A DNA stretch of 64,000 nucleotides from positions 38,980,401-39,044,400 of the forward strand of contig OX637396.1 in NCBI GenBank assembly GCA_951799425.1. Direction: 5' to 3'. Made by a program: the position numbers and the translations under genes. Under the pieces are notes generated by a model. The model ran no database searches. It saw only the letters and a program-made list of their open reading frames with translations, and had not been told where the DNA came from. Positions 35,231 through 46,755 of this stretch are shown in pieces (positions within the stretch are counted from its first letter, which is position 1; every line of letters starts with the position of its first letter). This DNA comes from Ilex aquifolium. Lineage: Eukaryota > Streptophyta > Magnoliopsida > Aquifoliales > Aquifoliaceae.

Positions 35231-37235
35231 ATGGCAGACTTGACATATGAGAGGGAGAGGGAGAGCGAGAGGGAGAGTGGGTCAGCTGAGAGAGAGAGAT
35301 TGTTTAGCCCTCTCCATCTACACCAACTAGTCCTCACGACAGATTACCGTGGACCAGTTAGTTGCTCGGGGTGTGATGAAACCTTGTACGAATCAGACTT
35401 ACCTTACTATACTTGTGAAAAGTGCATTTGTGCCTTGTTTCACAAACGGTGTGCCGAACAACCCCGGAATATTTACCATTCCAGCCACTCTCAACACCTT
35501 TTAACTCTCCATCCACAACCATCATATCCATCTCCGGCATGCATGTGTCATTTCTGTGAAAAAATGGTGTTTATGGCATGCTACCATTGTTCCCTCTGTG
35601 AGTTTATCATTGACATCAATTGTGCATTTCGGGAGTGGACCATCAGACACGCAAGTCATGATCATGATCATGATTTGAATTTGTTAGAGAAGCGATCTCT
35701 GTTTTATTGTGATGCTTGTGGCGAGAAACGTGAAGACAAGTCCTATGTTTGTACGAAATCGAAATGCCAATTTTGGATCCATTATTATTGTGCTTTGTCT
35801 CCAGTCACCCTTGAATATAGAGATCACCCTCACCCTCTCACTCTTCACTATGAACTCCAACCCTCATATTCTGCTTTCAGCCCCGTCTGCAACATTTGCG
35901 ATGGCGAAGTGAAGGCACCGTACTGGTTTTATTCTTGTGGACAATGTAGATATTTGGTTCATCTCAAGTGCGCTACATCAAAACCAAAACCAAGGTTTGT
36001 TTATCTTTTTTTGTTGTTTGACATATTTATTGATATTGTTTTGGATTTGTCGTCAATAAACTTATCAACTATATTTTTATTGTTTCCATTTCAGCGATAC
36101 AAAAGAAGAGTTGGATGCTATTGCTAATCTTAACCTAATGCATTTCCCAATAGATAACCACCTAGATGTGATAAGTCATTTCGTCAAGGAAATAAGTTTA
36201 GGAGACAACAAGACCATAACTACTACGACAAAACATTTTGGCCACAGCCATCTACTGCAGCTTTGCAAAGAGCTGAATAAGGAGGCAGAGAATGATAACA
36301 TAATGCTATGTAAAGCCTGTGTGCAGCCCATTTCAGCTCCATATTATTACTGTGCTGAGTGTAGTTTCTCTCTCCACAAATGTTGTGCAGAGATACCCCA
36401 ACAGGTGAAATTGAAAGCTCAATGCGAATACGATCACACGCACTTCCAGTCCAATCAGCTTGATGTTTTCGGTTTCTCCTGGTGTAATGCCTGTAGGAAA
36501 CCGTTCAAGGGACTCAGCCTTAATTGTTTCAGTGGGTGTAATGTTTCATTTGATGTCCATTGTGCTGTTCTACTTAACACTAACCTAAAACATGAAGCTC
36601 ATAGGCACCCCCTCTTGCCAACTAACAGCAGATTTTTCTATTTTAAAGCGGATTTATGCTGCAATGCTTGTGGTGAAGGGATTGCGAGCGACACCTTTGG
36701 GCTTGTATGTAAGAAGTGTGATTTCAAAATACACGCGAAGTGTGCCATGCTGCCACGGAAAATTTGGCACAGATGGGACAAACATCATCCGCTTCTTTTG
36801 AGTTTTCCTCCTTTTATCAACTATCCTCAAGACTTTTATTGCGATTATTGTGAGACAGAAATTGATCCAAAGTTTTGGCTTTATCTTTGTATTGAGTGCG
36901 ATCTGTCTTTCCATATTGCATGACTTCCTCAAGCAAAGGAGTTTTCAAATATGAAGCATGAGGGTACCTTCAGAGTTCTTCAGCACTCACATGCTCTCAC
37001 ATACGTGGAACGCTCTGAGACTCACAACCATTGCAACATCTGCAGCAAAGGTTGGATAACCAAGAATTTCTTAGAATGTCAACCGTGTAATTTTCATATC
37101 TGCTATCAATGTGTTGAGGCTTCCAATCCAGGGACCCGAATAGTTGATCCAATCATGACCCCAGAAAAAAAACTTGTTCAAAAGAAAAAGAAAAAGAAAA
37201 AAAAAAAGCTTGGAGGCCCAGGCGAAAATTGTTGA
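35231..37235 (+). pseudogene. DC1 domain protein, gene B, with premature TGA
   Basis: Exon 1 is 35231-35994, the intron 35995-36094 (100 nt, GT-AG) and exon 2 from 36095. The frame is intact through roughly eight DC1 modules, then TGA at 36921-36923 replaces the Cys codon (TGC in gene A, HLTCLPQ) of the penultimate module. Beyond it the same frame continues to 37235 with the last module (CNICSKGW...CNFHICYQC) and ends in a lysine tract from an A-rich run. The product would be 530 aa instead of about 634. The N-terminus carries a low-complexity RERESERESG stretch made by a GA-repeat that is absent from gene A. It may be a recent pseudogene or a truncated but expressed protein. The splice junction is in frame (CCA AG/C GAT), unlike gene C. 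Confidence 0.8.
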
Positions 37236-38753
37236 TTCGGCCTTAAATTATTTTTAGATGAAAATTTTGTTATTTTTGTTTTCAATTTGAAATCTTTAAA
37301 TTCATATCTTTTTTATTTTTTTTAAATTTCTCGTTGCCAAATTCATGTCTTTTAGCATGTATATTTAACGTTGAAAATAACTTACAAAATAAATACATTG
37401 TGTGAATAATTATAATAAGATCAAAGGTGGAGCCGGGCCTGTCTAAATTTCAGTGAGAACACCCCATCTACTACATATGACGAGATAAGTTAGAAGCTAT
37501 GATTGAAATAAAAATGACATATAGGTCTTGAATCTTTAATTCTTTATGTAATTGGTGGCATTATTAAAAATTTTGAACTATATTTTAGTTGATTTTTGCT
37601 TGGATTCAAAATACTTTAACCCCTATAGTTTAGAGTCAACACGCTTATGGGCTAAAATACGAAGGTGAACGGCACTAATGTGAAAAAAAAAAGAAAGAAA
37701 GAAAAAAGACTAAAAGTAGTGATTCTATTAAAAAATGATCGATCCTAAAATATTATTTCGATTATAAAAATTACAATCTTTAAAGGTTAAGTTATAACTC
37801 TAAAAAAAAAAAGATACAATTAATTCGAAAAATTAATTTCCGGTCACAATATTTCATTATCGCTCATGAATTATCTCAATAAGTTATAGTTTTTTTGTTA
37901 AAAGTAATAACTGACTTTAAAAATATTAATTTTTTTGTTGCAGTAATGGATTTTTTTTTTAAAAAAAATAACGTAGTTCTATCCTTTTTTTCAATACCAT
38001 ACTTATTTCATTTGTTTATTAACTTTTCGATATGACAATATTTTTAAAAATTTTAATTAACTAATTTATATAAAATAACTAATTAGAGATTAAAAGGTAA
38101 AGTTATAACTCGCAAAAGAGAAGTTATAACTAATTCAAGAACTTAATGATAGTTCACAATATTTTATGAATTATCTTAGTAAGTTATAATTTTTTTAAAA
38201 ATAATAATTTTTAATACGGTAACGATTTAAAAAAAAAAAAAAGCAATGTAGTTCTATCCTGTCCTTTTTACTTGGCGTTTTGGTCATTTTTAATACAGTA
38301 GTTATTTCATTTGTTTATTAACTTTTTGATATGACAGTTTTTTAAAAAATTTAAAATTGACTAGACAATTAAATTTTACTGTATAGAATCGGAACTCTGA
38401 CGAGTAGAGCACTAGAGCCTATGTGATACTTAAGCAGACCTTCCGCAACAAGAGTAAGAAATAAATTATGAGTGAACATTAAAATTTATTAGTTGTGGTG
38501 GTGGCAAACAACGAAGGGTGTCACCTTTTACTCTCGATGTGAAAACAATCAAAATAAATTATTTGACATAAAAGTTGATAAAATAAAATCATCATTTCCA
38601 TATTAAGTTGCTCAACTATAAACGACATATTAGAAGGAATCTTTGTGTCCATTGCATGGATCACAAGATTAAAAATAATAGGAAAAAAAAAAAAGAAAAA
38701 CTTAAAAAGAGAAAAAAAGAAGAAGCAATGAGTGATTAGTTCACAGAAACCAA
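37236..38753. other. DC1 spacer after gene B
   Basis: No gene. It has two similar AT-rich blocks (about 37740-38060 and 38085-38360), each with a TTATAACTCG/CTC phrase and a GTAGTTCTATCCT phrase. Related blocks occur at 24950-25260 and 49330-49640, so this spacer repeat is shared across the DC1 cluster and its borders. Confidence 0.5.
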
Positions 38754-39888
38754 GGGCCTGTTTGGTTTGCATCTCAAAAAATAATTTCTGAAAATTATTT
38801 TTAGAAAGAGTTTTAAGAAAGTGTTTTTAAAAAATTTTAGATTACAAAACCTGTTTGGTTATACATTTTTTAAAATAGTTTTAAAGAACAAAAATGATAA
38901 AACTTGTTTGGATAATAATTCACAATTCCCACTTCTCCCTTCAACTCTCTGTCTCTCTCTCTCTTCAACTCTCTGTCTCTCTCTTTCACCACACAAGAAC
39001 CCACAACCACCCAAAAACACCACCACCGAACCACCAAAAAAACCCAAAACAACCACCACCGAACCACCCAAAAAAACCACCACTGAACCACCCAAAAAAT
39101 CACCACCGAATCACCACCGAAACCCACAACCACCGAACCCACCACCATCGAACCCACAACCACCACCAAAACCCACGACCACCGAACCCAGAACCACCAC
39201 CCAACACCCACAACCACCACCATGAGCCACCCAAATCGAGAACCACCACCGTGAACCACCCAAATCGAAAAACCATAACCACCGAAACCCACAACCACCA
39301 CCCAAAACCACAATCACTATCCAAAACCACAATCACCACCGTGAACCACCCAAATCGAAAACCCACAACCACCCAAAACCCACCACCATCGAAACCCACA
39401 ACCACCACCCAAAATCGAGAACCACACCAGTGTTTTGAACCCAGATGTAGGGAAAAAAAAAAGACATTGGAAAGGATGGAGAAGACGCCGGAGAAGAAGC
39501 CGGAGAAGACGCTGGAGTTCTTGAAATGGTCTGTGTTTTCGTCTGGATTGTGTCGTTGCATAGAGAGAGAGAGAGAGAGAGAGAGAAATAGAGAGTGTGG
39601 AGATGGAGAAAGATGCAGGGAGTTTATACTTCAACCAAAAAAAAATGCATTTTGTTGCTAAGGAAGTTTGATGGGTAGACCTCATTCAAGAGGAGGGACT
39701 GTTTTCCTTGTTTTCTATTTTACCCTGAAAACTCAAAAAACATCATTTTGTTGTTCTCTAAAATCACATCTCAATTCTCAAAATTTTCTAAAATTTGGAG
39801 AACAAAAAAGCTAAACAAACAGGTTTTGGGTGTTTTTGAAATTTTGAAAACAAAAAACAGTTTTCGAAACGCAAACCAAACACGCCCC
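38754..39888. mobile_element. Non-autonomous TIR element (1135 bp) with CCACC-rich cargo
   Basis: GGGCCTGTTTGGTTTGC at the left and its inverted copy GCAAACCAAACACGCCCC at the right. The related spacer at 33950-33980 lacks it (ACAGAAACCAA joins GTTTCTTTC there, allowing a base or so), giving an approximate empty site. The interior holds the CCACC-rich array (39000-39430), then a GA run (39561-39585) and a stretch reading LERMEKTPEKKPEKTLEFLK. No transposase. The remnant at 55558-55720 resembles its end. Confidence 0.7.
39000..39430. repeat. Degenerate CCACCACCGAACCC minisatellite
   Basis: Irregular tandem array of short units made of ACCACC, CGAACC and CAAAACC words. Every frame is open for long stretches: Thr/Pro-rich or His/Asn/Pro-rich on plus, Gly/Val/Trp-rich on minus. 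These ORFs are a by-product of the composition. It lies entirely inside the transposable element. Confidence 0.8.
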
Positions 39889-40618
39889 AAGTTTCTTTCA
39901 CGTTCCACCTATCAATTTACTTATAATTTTCAAAGTCCAATCAATTTGTAAACCTCACACTTGGGTAAGTTCTTAATGTCATGGAGTAGACAAAAATGTC
40001 AACGTTGATGTATGGAAACATTGAGAAGCAAGTGATATTCTTGTTAATTGAGTGGGTGAGGTGAACATGTAAAGACAGATGGGCAGTGCAATAGAATATT
40101 CGAAGGGGACAAGGCCCGATGATAGTGCACGGGGATTGCCAAAGTCCATTAATTATGCTCGATACAACGTTCAAAGTCCATGCGAATGAGGTTGATCTAT
40201 AAAAGCAAGAGCCAACTTATTGTGAGTCTCATTTTAAGCTCCCTTTGAAATCTAAAAATTAATTTAATTTGTTCGACGCAATAATTTAACTTTAACATGG
40301 TCTATAATTATGATTTTGTGATGTAACTGTTGGAATTCTTCAATTGGAATGAGGTGGGTCTTAATAACAACCAAGGATGTCAACCCTCTACAACATGTAC
40401 TGTGTGAAAAGACTTGGATTAGTTATTTGATAAAAAGGTTGATTAAATACAATAACCAAAATTGGACAACGTCCTTTGATAGGGGCCAGTCAAGCAATCT
40501 TATTTTATCCTACAGGTGCCCTTGTCTTGGATGCCACTAAAGTCAACAATGAAAAGTCTGTAAGTAGAGACACGTTAAAGGATTGGGGAGAGGGTCAATA
40601 CTGGCAAACTTGACATCT
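39889..40618. other. DC1 spacer and leader of gene C
   Basis: Recurring block at 40044-40140, then a leader from about 40450 that matches 28850-29010 before gene A. The TATA-like word reads TCTGTAAGTAG (40556-40566). No separate gene. Confidence 0.5.
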
Positions 40619-40641
40619 GAGAGAGAGAGAGAGAGAGAGAG
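40619..40641. repeat. (GA)n in the 5' leader of DC1 gene C
   Basis: Pure GA run ending 7 bp before the ATG of gene C. The equivalent GA-rich stretch is inside the coding sequence in gene B and nearly absent in gene A. Confidence 0.85.
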
Positions 40642-40647
40642 TCGCTA

Positions 40648-42554
40648 ATGGCAGATTTCACATCTAAGAGACAGATATGGTTTGGTCATCTCCATCCACA
40701 CCCACTATTCCTGGGGGTGGCAGGTGAACATGACAAAGATCATTGCTTTGGGTGCAGGGAAAACCTAGGATCAGGCCCTTACTTTCTTTGCAGGTGGCAG
40801 ACGTGTTCTTTCTACTTGCACAAAGGGTGTGCCGAACTACCCAGGAGTATTAGCCATGCCAGTCACTCTCAACACCTTTTAACCCTCCATCGAAAACCAC
40901 CAAACCCATCTTCGTCAGGCAAGTGTGATGTCTGTAGAAGAAGATGGAAGGGTTTTACATACCATTGTTCCCCCTGTAAGTTTAGCGTTGACTTACTTTG
41001 CGCATTGGAGGAGTGGACCATCAGACACGCAAGTCATGATCATGATTTGAATTTGGTGAAGAGGCCATCTCTGTTTCTTTGTGATGCTTGTAGCACCAAA
41101 GGTGAAGAAGACAACTCCTATCTGTGTACCAAATGCCTATTTTGGATCCATTACACTTGTGCTTTGTCTCCGGTCACCCTTGAATATAGAGAGCACCATC
41201 ACCCTCTCACCCTTGCCTATGAGGTCCCACACACACTTTCTGATTTCAGCCCCGTCTGCAACGTTTGCAATGAGGAAGTGAAGGCACCGTACTGGTTTTA
41301 TTCTTGTGCACAATATTGTAGATATTTTGTTCATCTCAAGTGCGCTACATTAAACCAAAACCAAGGTTTGTTTAGCATTTTTGTTGTTTGATATATTTAT
41401 TGTTATTGTTTTGGATTTGTCAATAAACTTATCACCAATATTTTTATATTTTTCATTTCAGTGATACTATCGTGGCTACACAAGAAGAATTGGAGGCTAA
41501 TCTAAACCTAATTCCTCTGCCAACAGATAACCCCTTTGATGTGATAAGCCGTTTTGTAGAGGAAATATGTTTAGGAGACAACAAGGCAACAAGTACAACA
41601 ACCACCCTCCAACATTTTGGCCACAACCATCTACTGCAGCTTTGCAAAGAGCTGAATAACGAGACAGAGCGTGATAAAAGAATGTTATGTAAAGTCTGTG
41701 CGCGGCCAATTTCAGCTCCATATTACAACTGTGCAGAATGTAATTTCTCTATCCACAAATGTTGTGCAGAGATACCCCGAGAGGTGGAAGTGGTATATGG
41801 ATGCTACTATGACAATCACCCGCTCTTCCAGTTCAAACTTGATGTTTTCGGTAACTCCTGGTGTGATGCCTGTGGAAAACCGTTCAATGGACTCAGCCTT
41901 AATTGTTCCGGTGGGTGTGAATTTTCATTTCATGTCGAATGTGCTGCTGTACTTAGCAGAAACCTAAAACATGAAGGTCATAACCACCCCCTCTTTCCAA
42001 CTAAACGCTATAAATTTCTTTTCAAAACGCCACGGTGCAAAGCTTGTGGCGGTCACTGGAGCATGGGCAACTGGTTTGCGTTTCAATGTAGAAAACCTAC
42101 TTGTGGTTTCCAAATACACGGAAAGTGTGCGATGCTACCACGTACAGTTAAGCATAGATGGGACAAACATCCGCTTGTCTCAAGTTATCCGCCTTTTACC
42201 CACCACCCCGAAGAATTTTATTGCAAATATTGTGAGAAAGAAATAGATCCAAAGTTGTGGCTTTATCATTGTAATGATTGTGATCAATCTTTCCATCCCA
42301 AATGTCTCCCTCTGGAAAATGAGGGTCCCTTTAGGGTTCTTGAGCACCCACATTCTCTCACATACGTGGAACGTGCTAAGTCTGGCCGCAAATTCAAATG
42401 CAACATCTGCAAAATCGTGAGGAAGAAATATTTCCTTGCATGTCACCCCTGTGATTTTCATATGTGCTCTGGATGTGCTGAGCCTTACGAATTCAGGACC
42501 CCAATAGTTGAGGAGCCATGCATAATAGTTGAGTTCGCAGACAAAAGTTGTTGA
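40648..42554 (+). CDS. DC1 domain protein, gene C (frameshift at exon junction)
   Basis: Exon 1 starts at ATG 40648 and exon 2 is 41462-42554. Both exons are otherwise clean: four DC1 modules in exon 1 (HPHPLFL...CFGCREN...LHKGCAELP and so on) and five in exon 2, ending near CSGCAEPYEF. With the donor used in A and B (CAAG/gtttg, exon end 41365) exon 1 leaves one overhanging base instead of two, because an A is missing in the run around 41353-41360. Exon 2 is then read out of frame and stops after about 15 codons. A GT four bases downstream (exon end 41369) would restore the frame and give 604 aa. Function would be as for gene A. The gene is either a frameshifted pseudogene or is rescued by the alternative donor. 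Confidence 0.7.
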
Positions 42555-43029
42555 TGGCCCTAAATTATTTTTGGATAAATAATTTGATTATTTTTGTTTT
42601 TAATTTCAAATATTTAAATTTATATCTTTTAATAGCTTTCGTTCATATCGCCATAGGTGAGTGCAATGTATGTCTTCCATCTCCACTGCATTAGCCAATG
42701 GTTCAAAACACATCCAGTGTGCATAAGGCTGACATAAGGTTGATTGAAAAAAAATCATTATTTCCATTTAGTTCGGACAGCTAATAACGGTATATTATAA
42801 GGAATTATTGTGTTAGTTGTAAGATTAAAAATAATAGGGAAATAAAAAAGAAGAAAAAATTGCATTCCTTTCATATTTTGTCCATTTTTTAAATTTTAGT
42901 CATTTTCTAGATATTATCCTTAGGTATGACTTTATTGTCCTATACAATTAAAAATGACAATATTGATGGGTAAATTTACCAAACCCGCTTCCTCTAACGT
43001 TCCACCAACTAAATCAACCACAATTTTCG
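42555..43029. other. DC1 spacer after gene C
   Basis: No gene. It has the recurring AAAAATAATAGGGAAAT motif (42829-42844) and the ACCAACTAAATCAACCACAATTTT block that is interrupted by the hAT element. Confidence 0.5.
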
Positions 43030-43037
43030 GATTTTAG

Positions 43038-43631
43038 TAGGGGTGCAACTTGAGCGGGCTAACCCAATTTTAACCTGAGCCCAACCCGAAAAATTAGGGC
43101 TTAGGCTAAGGTTTTTAATACTTGGGTCAAAAAATCTTAACCCGAATTCAATTTAGGCAGGCCTCGGGTTGAGTCATCGGGTTCACGAGTTGAACCCGAA
43201 TATTAAAATCGGGTTCAACCTGATTTAATGCCTCACTTTGGGGTTCTATTCTTGGGGCATGTAGTAACTATGACAGTATGTCTATTGGAGAAATTGCAGT
43301 CAGACACCTATTTAATATAGAACCTGAGAAGTCAGTAAACTATGTGGTTCTAGCAAGCATGTATGTTGCACCTGGATTGTGAGACAGTGCATCAGGTTTA
43401 GAACAACAAGCTTATTTTGGGCTCAACCCGTACTCAACTTGAATTGAACCTGTAAAGTAACCCAAAATCATTAACCCGAATTCAACCGGAATTCGCCCGA
43501 ATTAAACTCGGGCAGTGCTTGGGTTGAGTCCCTCAACCCGAGATAAGGTTAGAGTTAGAGTTAGGGTTGAAGATTATATACCTAGGATTGGGTTAGGGTT
43601 GATTGTCCAACCCGTCTGAGCTGCACCCCTA
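43038..43631. mobile_element. hAT element carrying a PPR gene fragment
   Basis: The element runs from TAGGGGTGCAACTTGAGCGGG to the inverted copy ending GCTGCACCCCTA. It is flanked by an 8-bp duplication GATTTTAG / GATTCTAG (43030-43037 and 43632-43639, one mismatch). The subterminal parts are made of repeated AACCCGA/GGGTT words. The centre (43236-43397) is captured pentatricopeptide-repeat coding sequence. The host spacer sequence resumes on both sides. Confidence 0.8.
43236..43397 (+). pseudogene. Captured PPR-protein fragment
   Basis: The plus-strand frame reads LWGSILGACSNYDSMSIGE, then HLFNIEPEKSVNYVVLASMY and VAPGL followed by a TGA where Trp is expected. This is the E-motif region at the C-terminal end of a plant PPR protein (usual form: WGSLLGAC..H...LGE...L..LEP...NYVLLSNIYA). 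About 54 codons; no start and no more of the gene. The cargo of the surrounding hAT element. Confidence 0.8.
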
Positions 43632-43639
43632 GATTCTAG

Positions 43640-44530
43640 CAATGTTTTAATGTTATATACAATTAATAACGACAACACGCGACTCAACGCTCTTGGATTC
43701 AAAATACTTAAACCCATAGTTTAAAGTCACCAGCGACTCAACGCTCTTAACGGGCTAAAATACGAGGGTGAACAACAATAATGTGTACACACACAAAAAA
43801 AAAAGAATGGTAGTAATGATTCTGCAAAAAATAACATGATCGATATCAAGATTTTATGGCGATCCAGCCTTGATGGTCGATCATTGAATTAAAAGTATTA
43901 ATTTTTGGTATAGTATCGATTAATTTAATTTATCGAATATAATAATGACACCGTGTAATAGTATTCACGTGATGAGAAAAAAAAGTCCCAAAATTCAAAG
44001 GTGAGATGCATGCTCCAAACACTGAAGCGCCAAAGATGGATCTACTCTTATTTTAAGAAAGATGAGTTATAAAGAATCTTTCGTGTCAATTGGATGATGG
44101 GTTAGTATTATAATTCAATTCAAATGTATTATTGTACATATTTATTACTATAATCTCACGATAGATAAAATTAATTATCAACGTAACAAACACTTTGACG
44201 CACTGATTGAGAGTATTTTTATTAATGTAACATTAAAATGATCAAATAATTTTCTAATCAAACAACCGATTAAATTAAATAACAATTATCCAACGCTTAT
44301 ATTGTGTATTATCAAACACTAGATAAAATTACGTATTTAATCTTGTCAATTGTTATCAGTATTATATTAGACTATATCATTTTATCTAATCTATCTATTT
44401 TTAATACGACAACCAAACGAATTCATATGTTCAAAAACTGAAAATTTTAAAGTCTCTTTTTATTTTTCCCAACCAACTGAATCAAGTCTACAAGTAGAGA
44501 CACATCGAAGGATTGGGGAGAGGGTCAATA
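43640..44530. other. DC1 spacer before pseudogene D
   Basis: No gene. It has the CCCAAAATTCAAAGGTGAGATG block near 43987 and the leader block GTAGAGACACATCGAAGGATTGG at 44494-44516. Confidence 0.5.
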
Positions 44531-44642
44531 ATGGTGGACTCCAAAGCTACGAGATATAAATTGTTTGGCCATCTCCATCCACACCCACTAGCCCTGACGG
44601 ATAAAATCACCAAATGCATCTTCGTGTCATGTCAGTAGAAAT

Positions 44643-45214
44643 TGATGATGCACAAAATTAAATTTATGCATCACCTGTCGAATAATTGATATAGGTAATA
44701 AATGCAGTAAATATACGGAAGAGATCAACACAGACAACACACAAATATAGAGTGATTTCGGTCAAATTGACCTATTCCACTTTGAAGGCAGCAACGATAG
44801 CTGGAAAACTTTATTAATAAAGTAAAGGTGTGAGAGTGGGAGCAAATGTAAGCTCTATGAGAGGTTGGGTAGCTGTGAGAGAGATAGTCGTGTAAATGGT
44901 GTGTAGAGAGATGCTCCTCTCATGTAGAGAGTGCTTATAATTTATAGACATAGAGCCTTAATTGAGGCGGTGGCGTGAAGGAATAAGTAACTAGCTTATC
45001 GGAGAGGATAGTTACAGTTAAGAATTGGTACAATTATAGATAGTCTTCATCTAGGAGAGTGACTATCCTGATAATTACTCTCCACGTGCGCTAGTTCTTC
45101 CTGGATTCCTTGGACTTCGGACCAGGCCGAATCCATGAGCTGGGTTTGTCCTGTCTTTTAGTTGATTTGGGTTTATTTCATTAATTGGGTCTGACTCAAT
45201 TAGATCTGGGCTCA
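44643..45214 (-). mobile_element. LTR-like insertion in pseudogene D
   Basis: It begins TGATGATGCACAAAATT like the solo LTR at 27680 and ends with a diverged GATCTGGGCTCA. It shares internal words on dicot LTR promoters and GA-rich runs, and it interrupts DC1 exon 1 after module 1. No clear TSD (GAAAT versus TAAAA), so it is older or rearranged. Confidence 0.6.
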
Positions 45215-46000
45215 TAAAAAACAGTTAGGAGTATCTATCATACCATTGGTCCCTCTGTGAGTTTAACATTGACCTAAATTGTGCATTTCAGGGGCTCACC
45301 ACCATCAAACACGCAAGTCATCATGATCATGATTTGAAGTTGTTAGATAGGTCATCTCTGTTTTGCTGTGATGCTTGCGGCACAGAACGTAAAGACAAGT
45401 CCTATGTAAGTGGGAAATGTCAACTGTGGATCCATTACACTTGCGTTTTGTATCCAGTCACCCTTGAATATAGAGATTATGACCCTCATCACAGAACGCG
45501 GTGATGGACTATTAATTCAAGAGAAGAGTTGGGGGCTAATCTAAACCTAGTGCATTTTCCAATAGATTACCCCTTTGACGTGATACGCCGTTTTTTAAAG
45601 AAAATATGTTTGGGAACTACTAAAACAACGCTCAATCATTTTGGCCACAACCATCTACTGTAGCTTTGCAAAGAGCTGAATCACGAGACAGAGTGATAAA
45701 AGAATGTTATGTAAAGCTTGTGTGCTATCAATTTCAGCTCCATATTACAACTGTGCTGAATGTAATTTCTCTATCCACAAATGTTGTGCAGAGATTGCCC
45801 GAGAGGTGACAGTGAAACATGGATGCTATGGCAATCACACTTTCTTCCAGTCCAACCAACTTCATGTTTTCGGTTTCTCCTATTGTGATGCCTGTGGGAA
45901 ACCATACAATGGACTCAGCCTTAGTTGTTTCAGTGGGTGTGATACTTCATTTGATATCAAATGTGCTGCTCTACTTAACACTAACCTAAAACATGAAGCT

Positions 46001-46755
46001 TGATGAGTCCGAATTTGACAGGACCAAGCCCGATTTAAATAAACCAAGAAAGCTCAAAGAAAAGTCCAAATCAAGGCTGGGTCAACCCTTCAAGAAGGAG
46101 GCCAAAGCACCAAGGGAATGAAGAGACAACACCAAGGATCCCCAAATGGGGGGGGGGGGGGCGCCGCCCATATGGTCTCCAAGTGGGCGTCGCCCATGGC
46201 TTGCCTCCCTGACCCTTTTCTCCCTTCTTCACTCCAATGCGAGTCCGTGTTCAGCCCACTCCAGACTAGGTCCAGACTCAGGAAGATCAAGCCCAATCCA
46301 ATCAGGATCATTCTCCGGCGAAATAAGAACACGAGGGAAAGAATATTAGGATACAGAGATCTAACCCTACTAAAGTTGTACTTACCAAAATAGTAGAAAC
46401 TCTCTCCCTCACGTCACCGTCTTACCCTAATTATATAATGTACGTCCTCTCAACAATAAGGATACGCTTCCAATACCTCACATATCTCTCTATGCATATT
46501 GCTCTCTCTCTCTTCCCCAAGCATTGTAATACTCCCGGAGCAACTCTCCTGGCTACATTGTTCATCAATAAAACACCTCCGGTCACTGCTGTCGTTTTTT
46601 AGAGTGGAGTAGGTCAACCGGATCGAACCACTATAATTCTTTGTGTTTTCTGTTATTCATTGCATTGTCTTTAATTATCTGTTTATTGCTCGTTGACTGC
46701 ACCTATTCGTATTCTTGACTGTTTATCTTATGCAATATCAATTTGTACATCATCA
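46001..46755 (+). mobile_element. Solo LTR (755 bp), TSD AAGCT
   Basis: A perfect 5-bp duplication AAGCT (45996-46000 and 46756-46760) flanks TGATGAGTCCGAATTTG...TACATCATCA. Removing it restores the DC1 reading ACATGAAGCTCATAGGCACC seen in gene B. It contains a TATATAA word (46432-46438) and an AATAAA (46567-46572), plausible LTR promoter and poly-A signals. A run of G at 46147-46160 precedes GCGCCGCCC. Same family as 27680-28616, in opposite orientation. Confidence 0.9.

Noticed and set aside
37150-37235. The lysine-rich tail of DC1 gene B as a nuclear localisation signal
   Set aside because: It lies downstream of the premature TGA, comes from an A-rich simple repeat, and has no counterpart in genes A or C.
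38821-39661. Thr/Pro-rich and His/Asn/Pro-rich frames on plus and Gly/Val/Trp-rich frames on minus
   Set aside because: They arise from a CCACC-rich repeat inside a transposable element. All frames are open because the array lacks T-rich codons. No family resemblance or start context.
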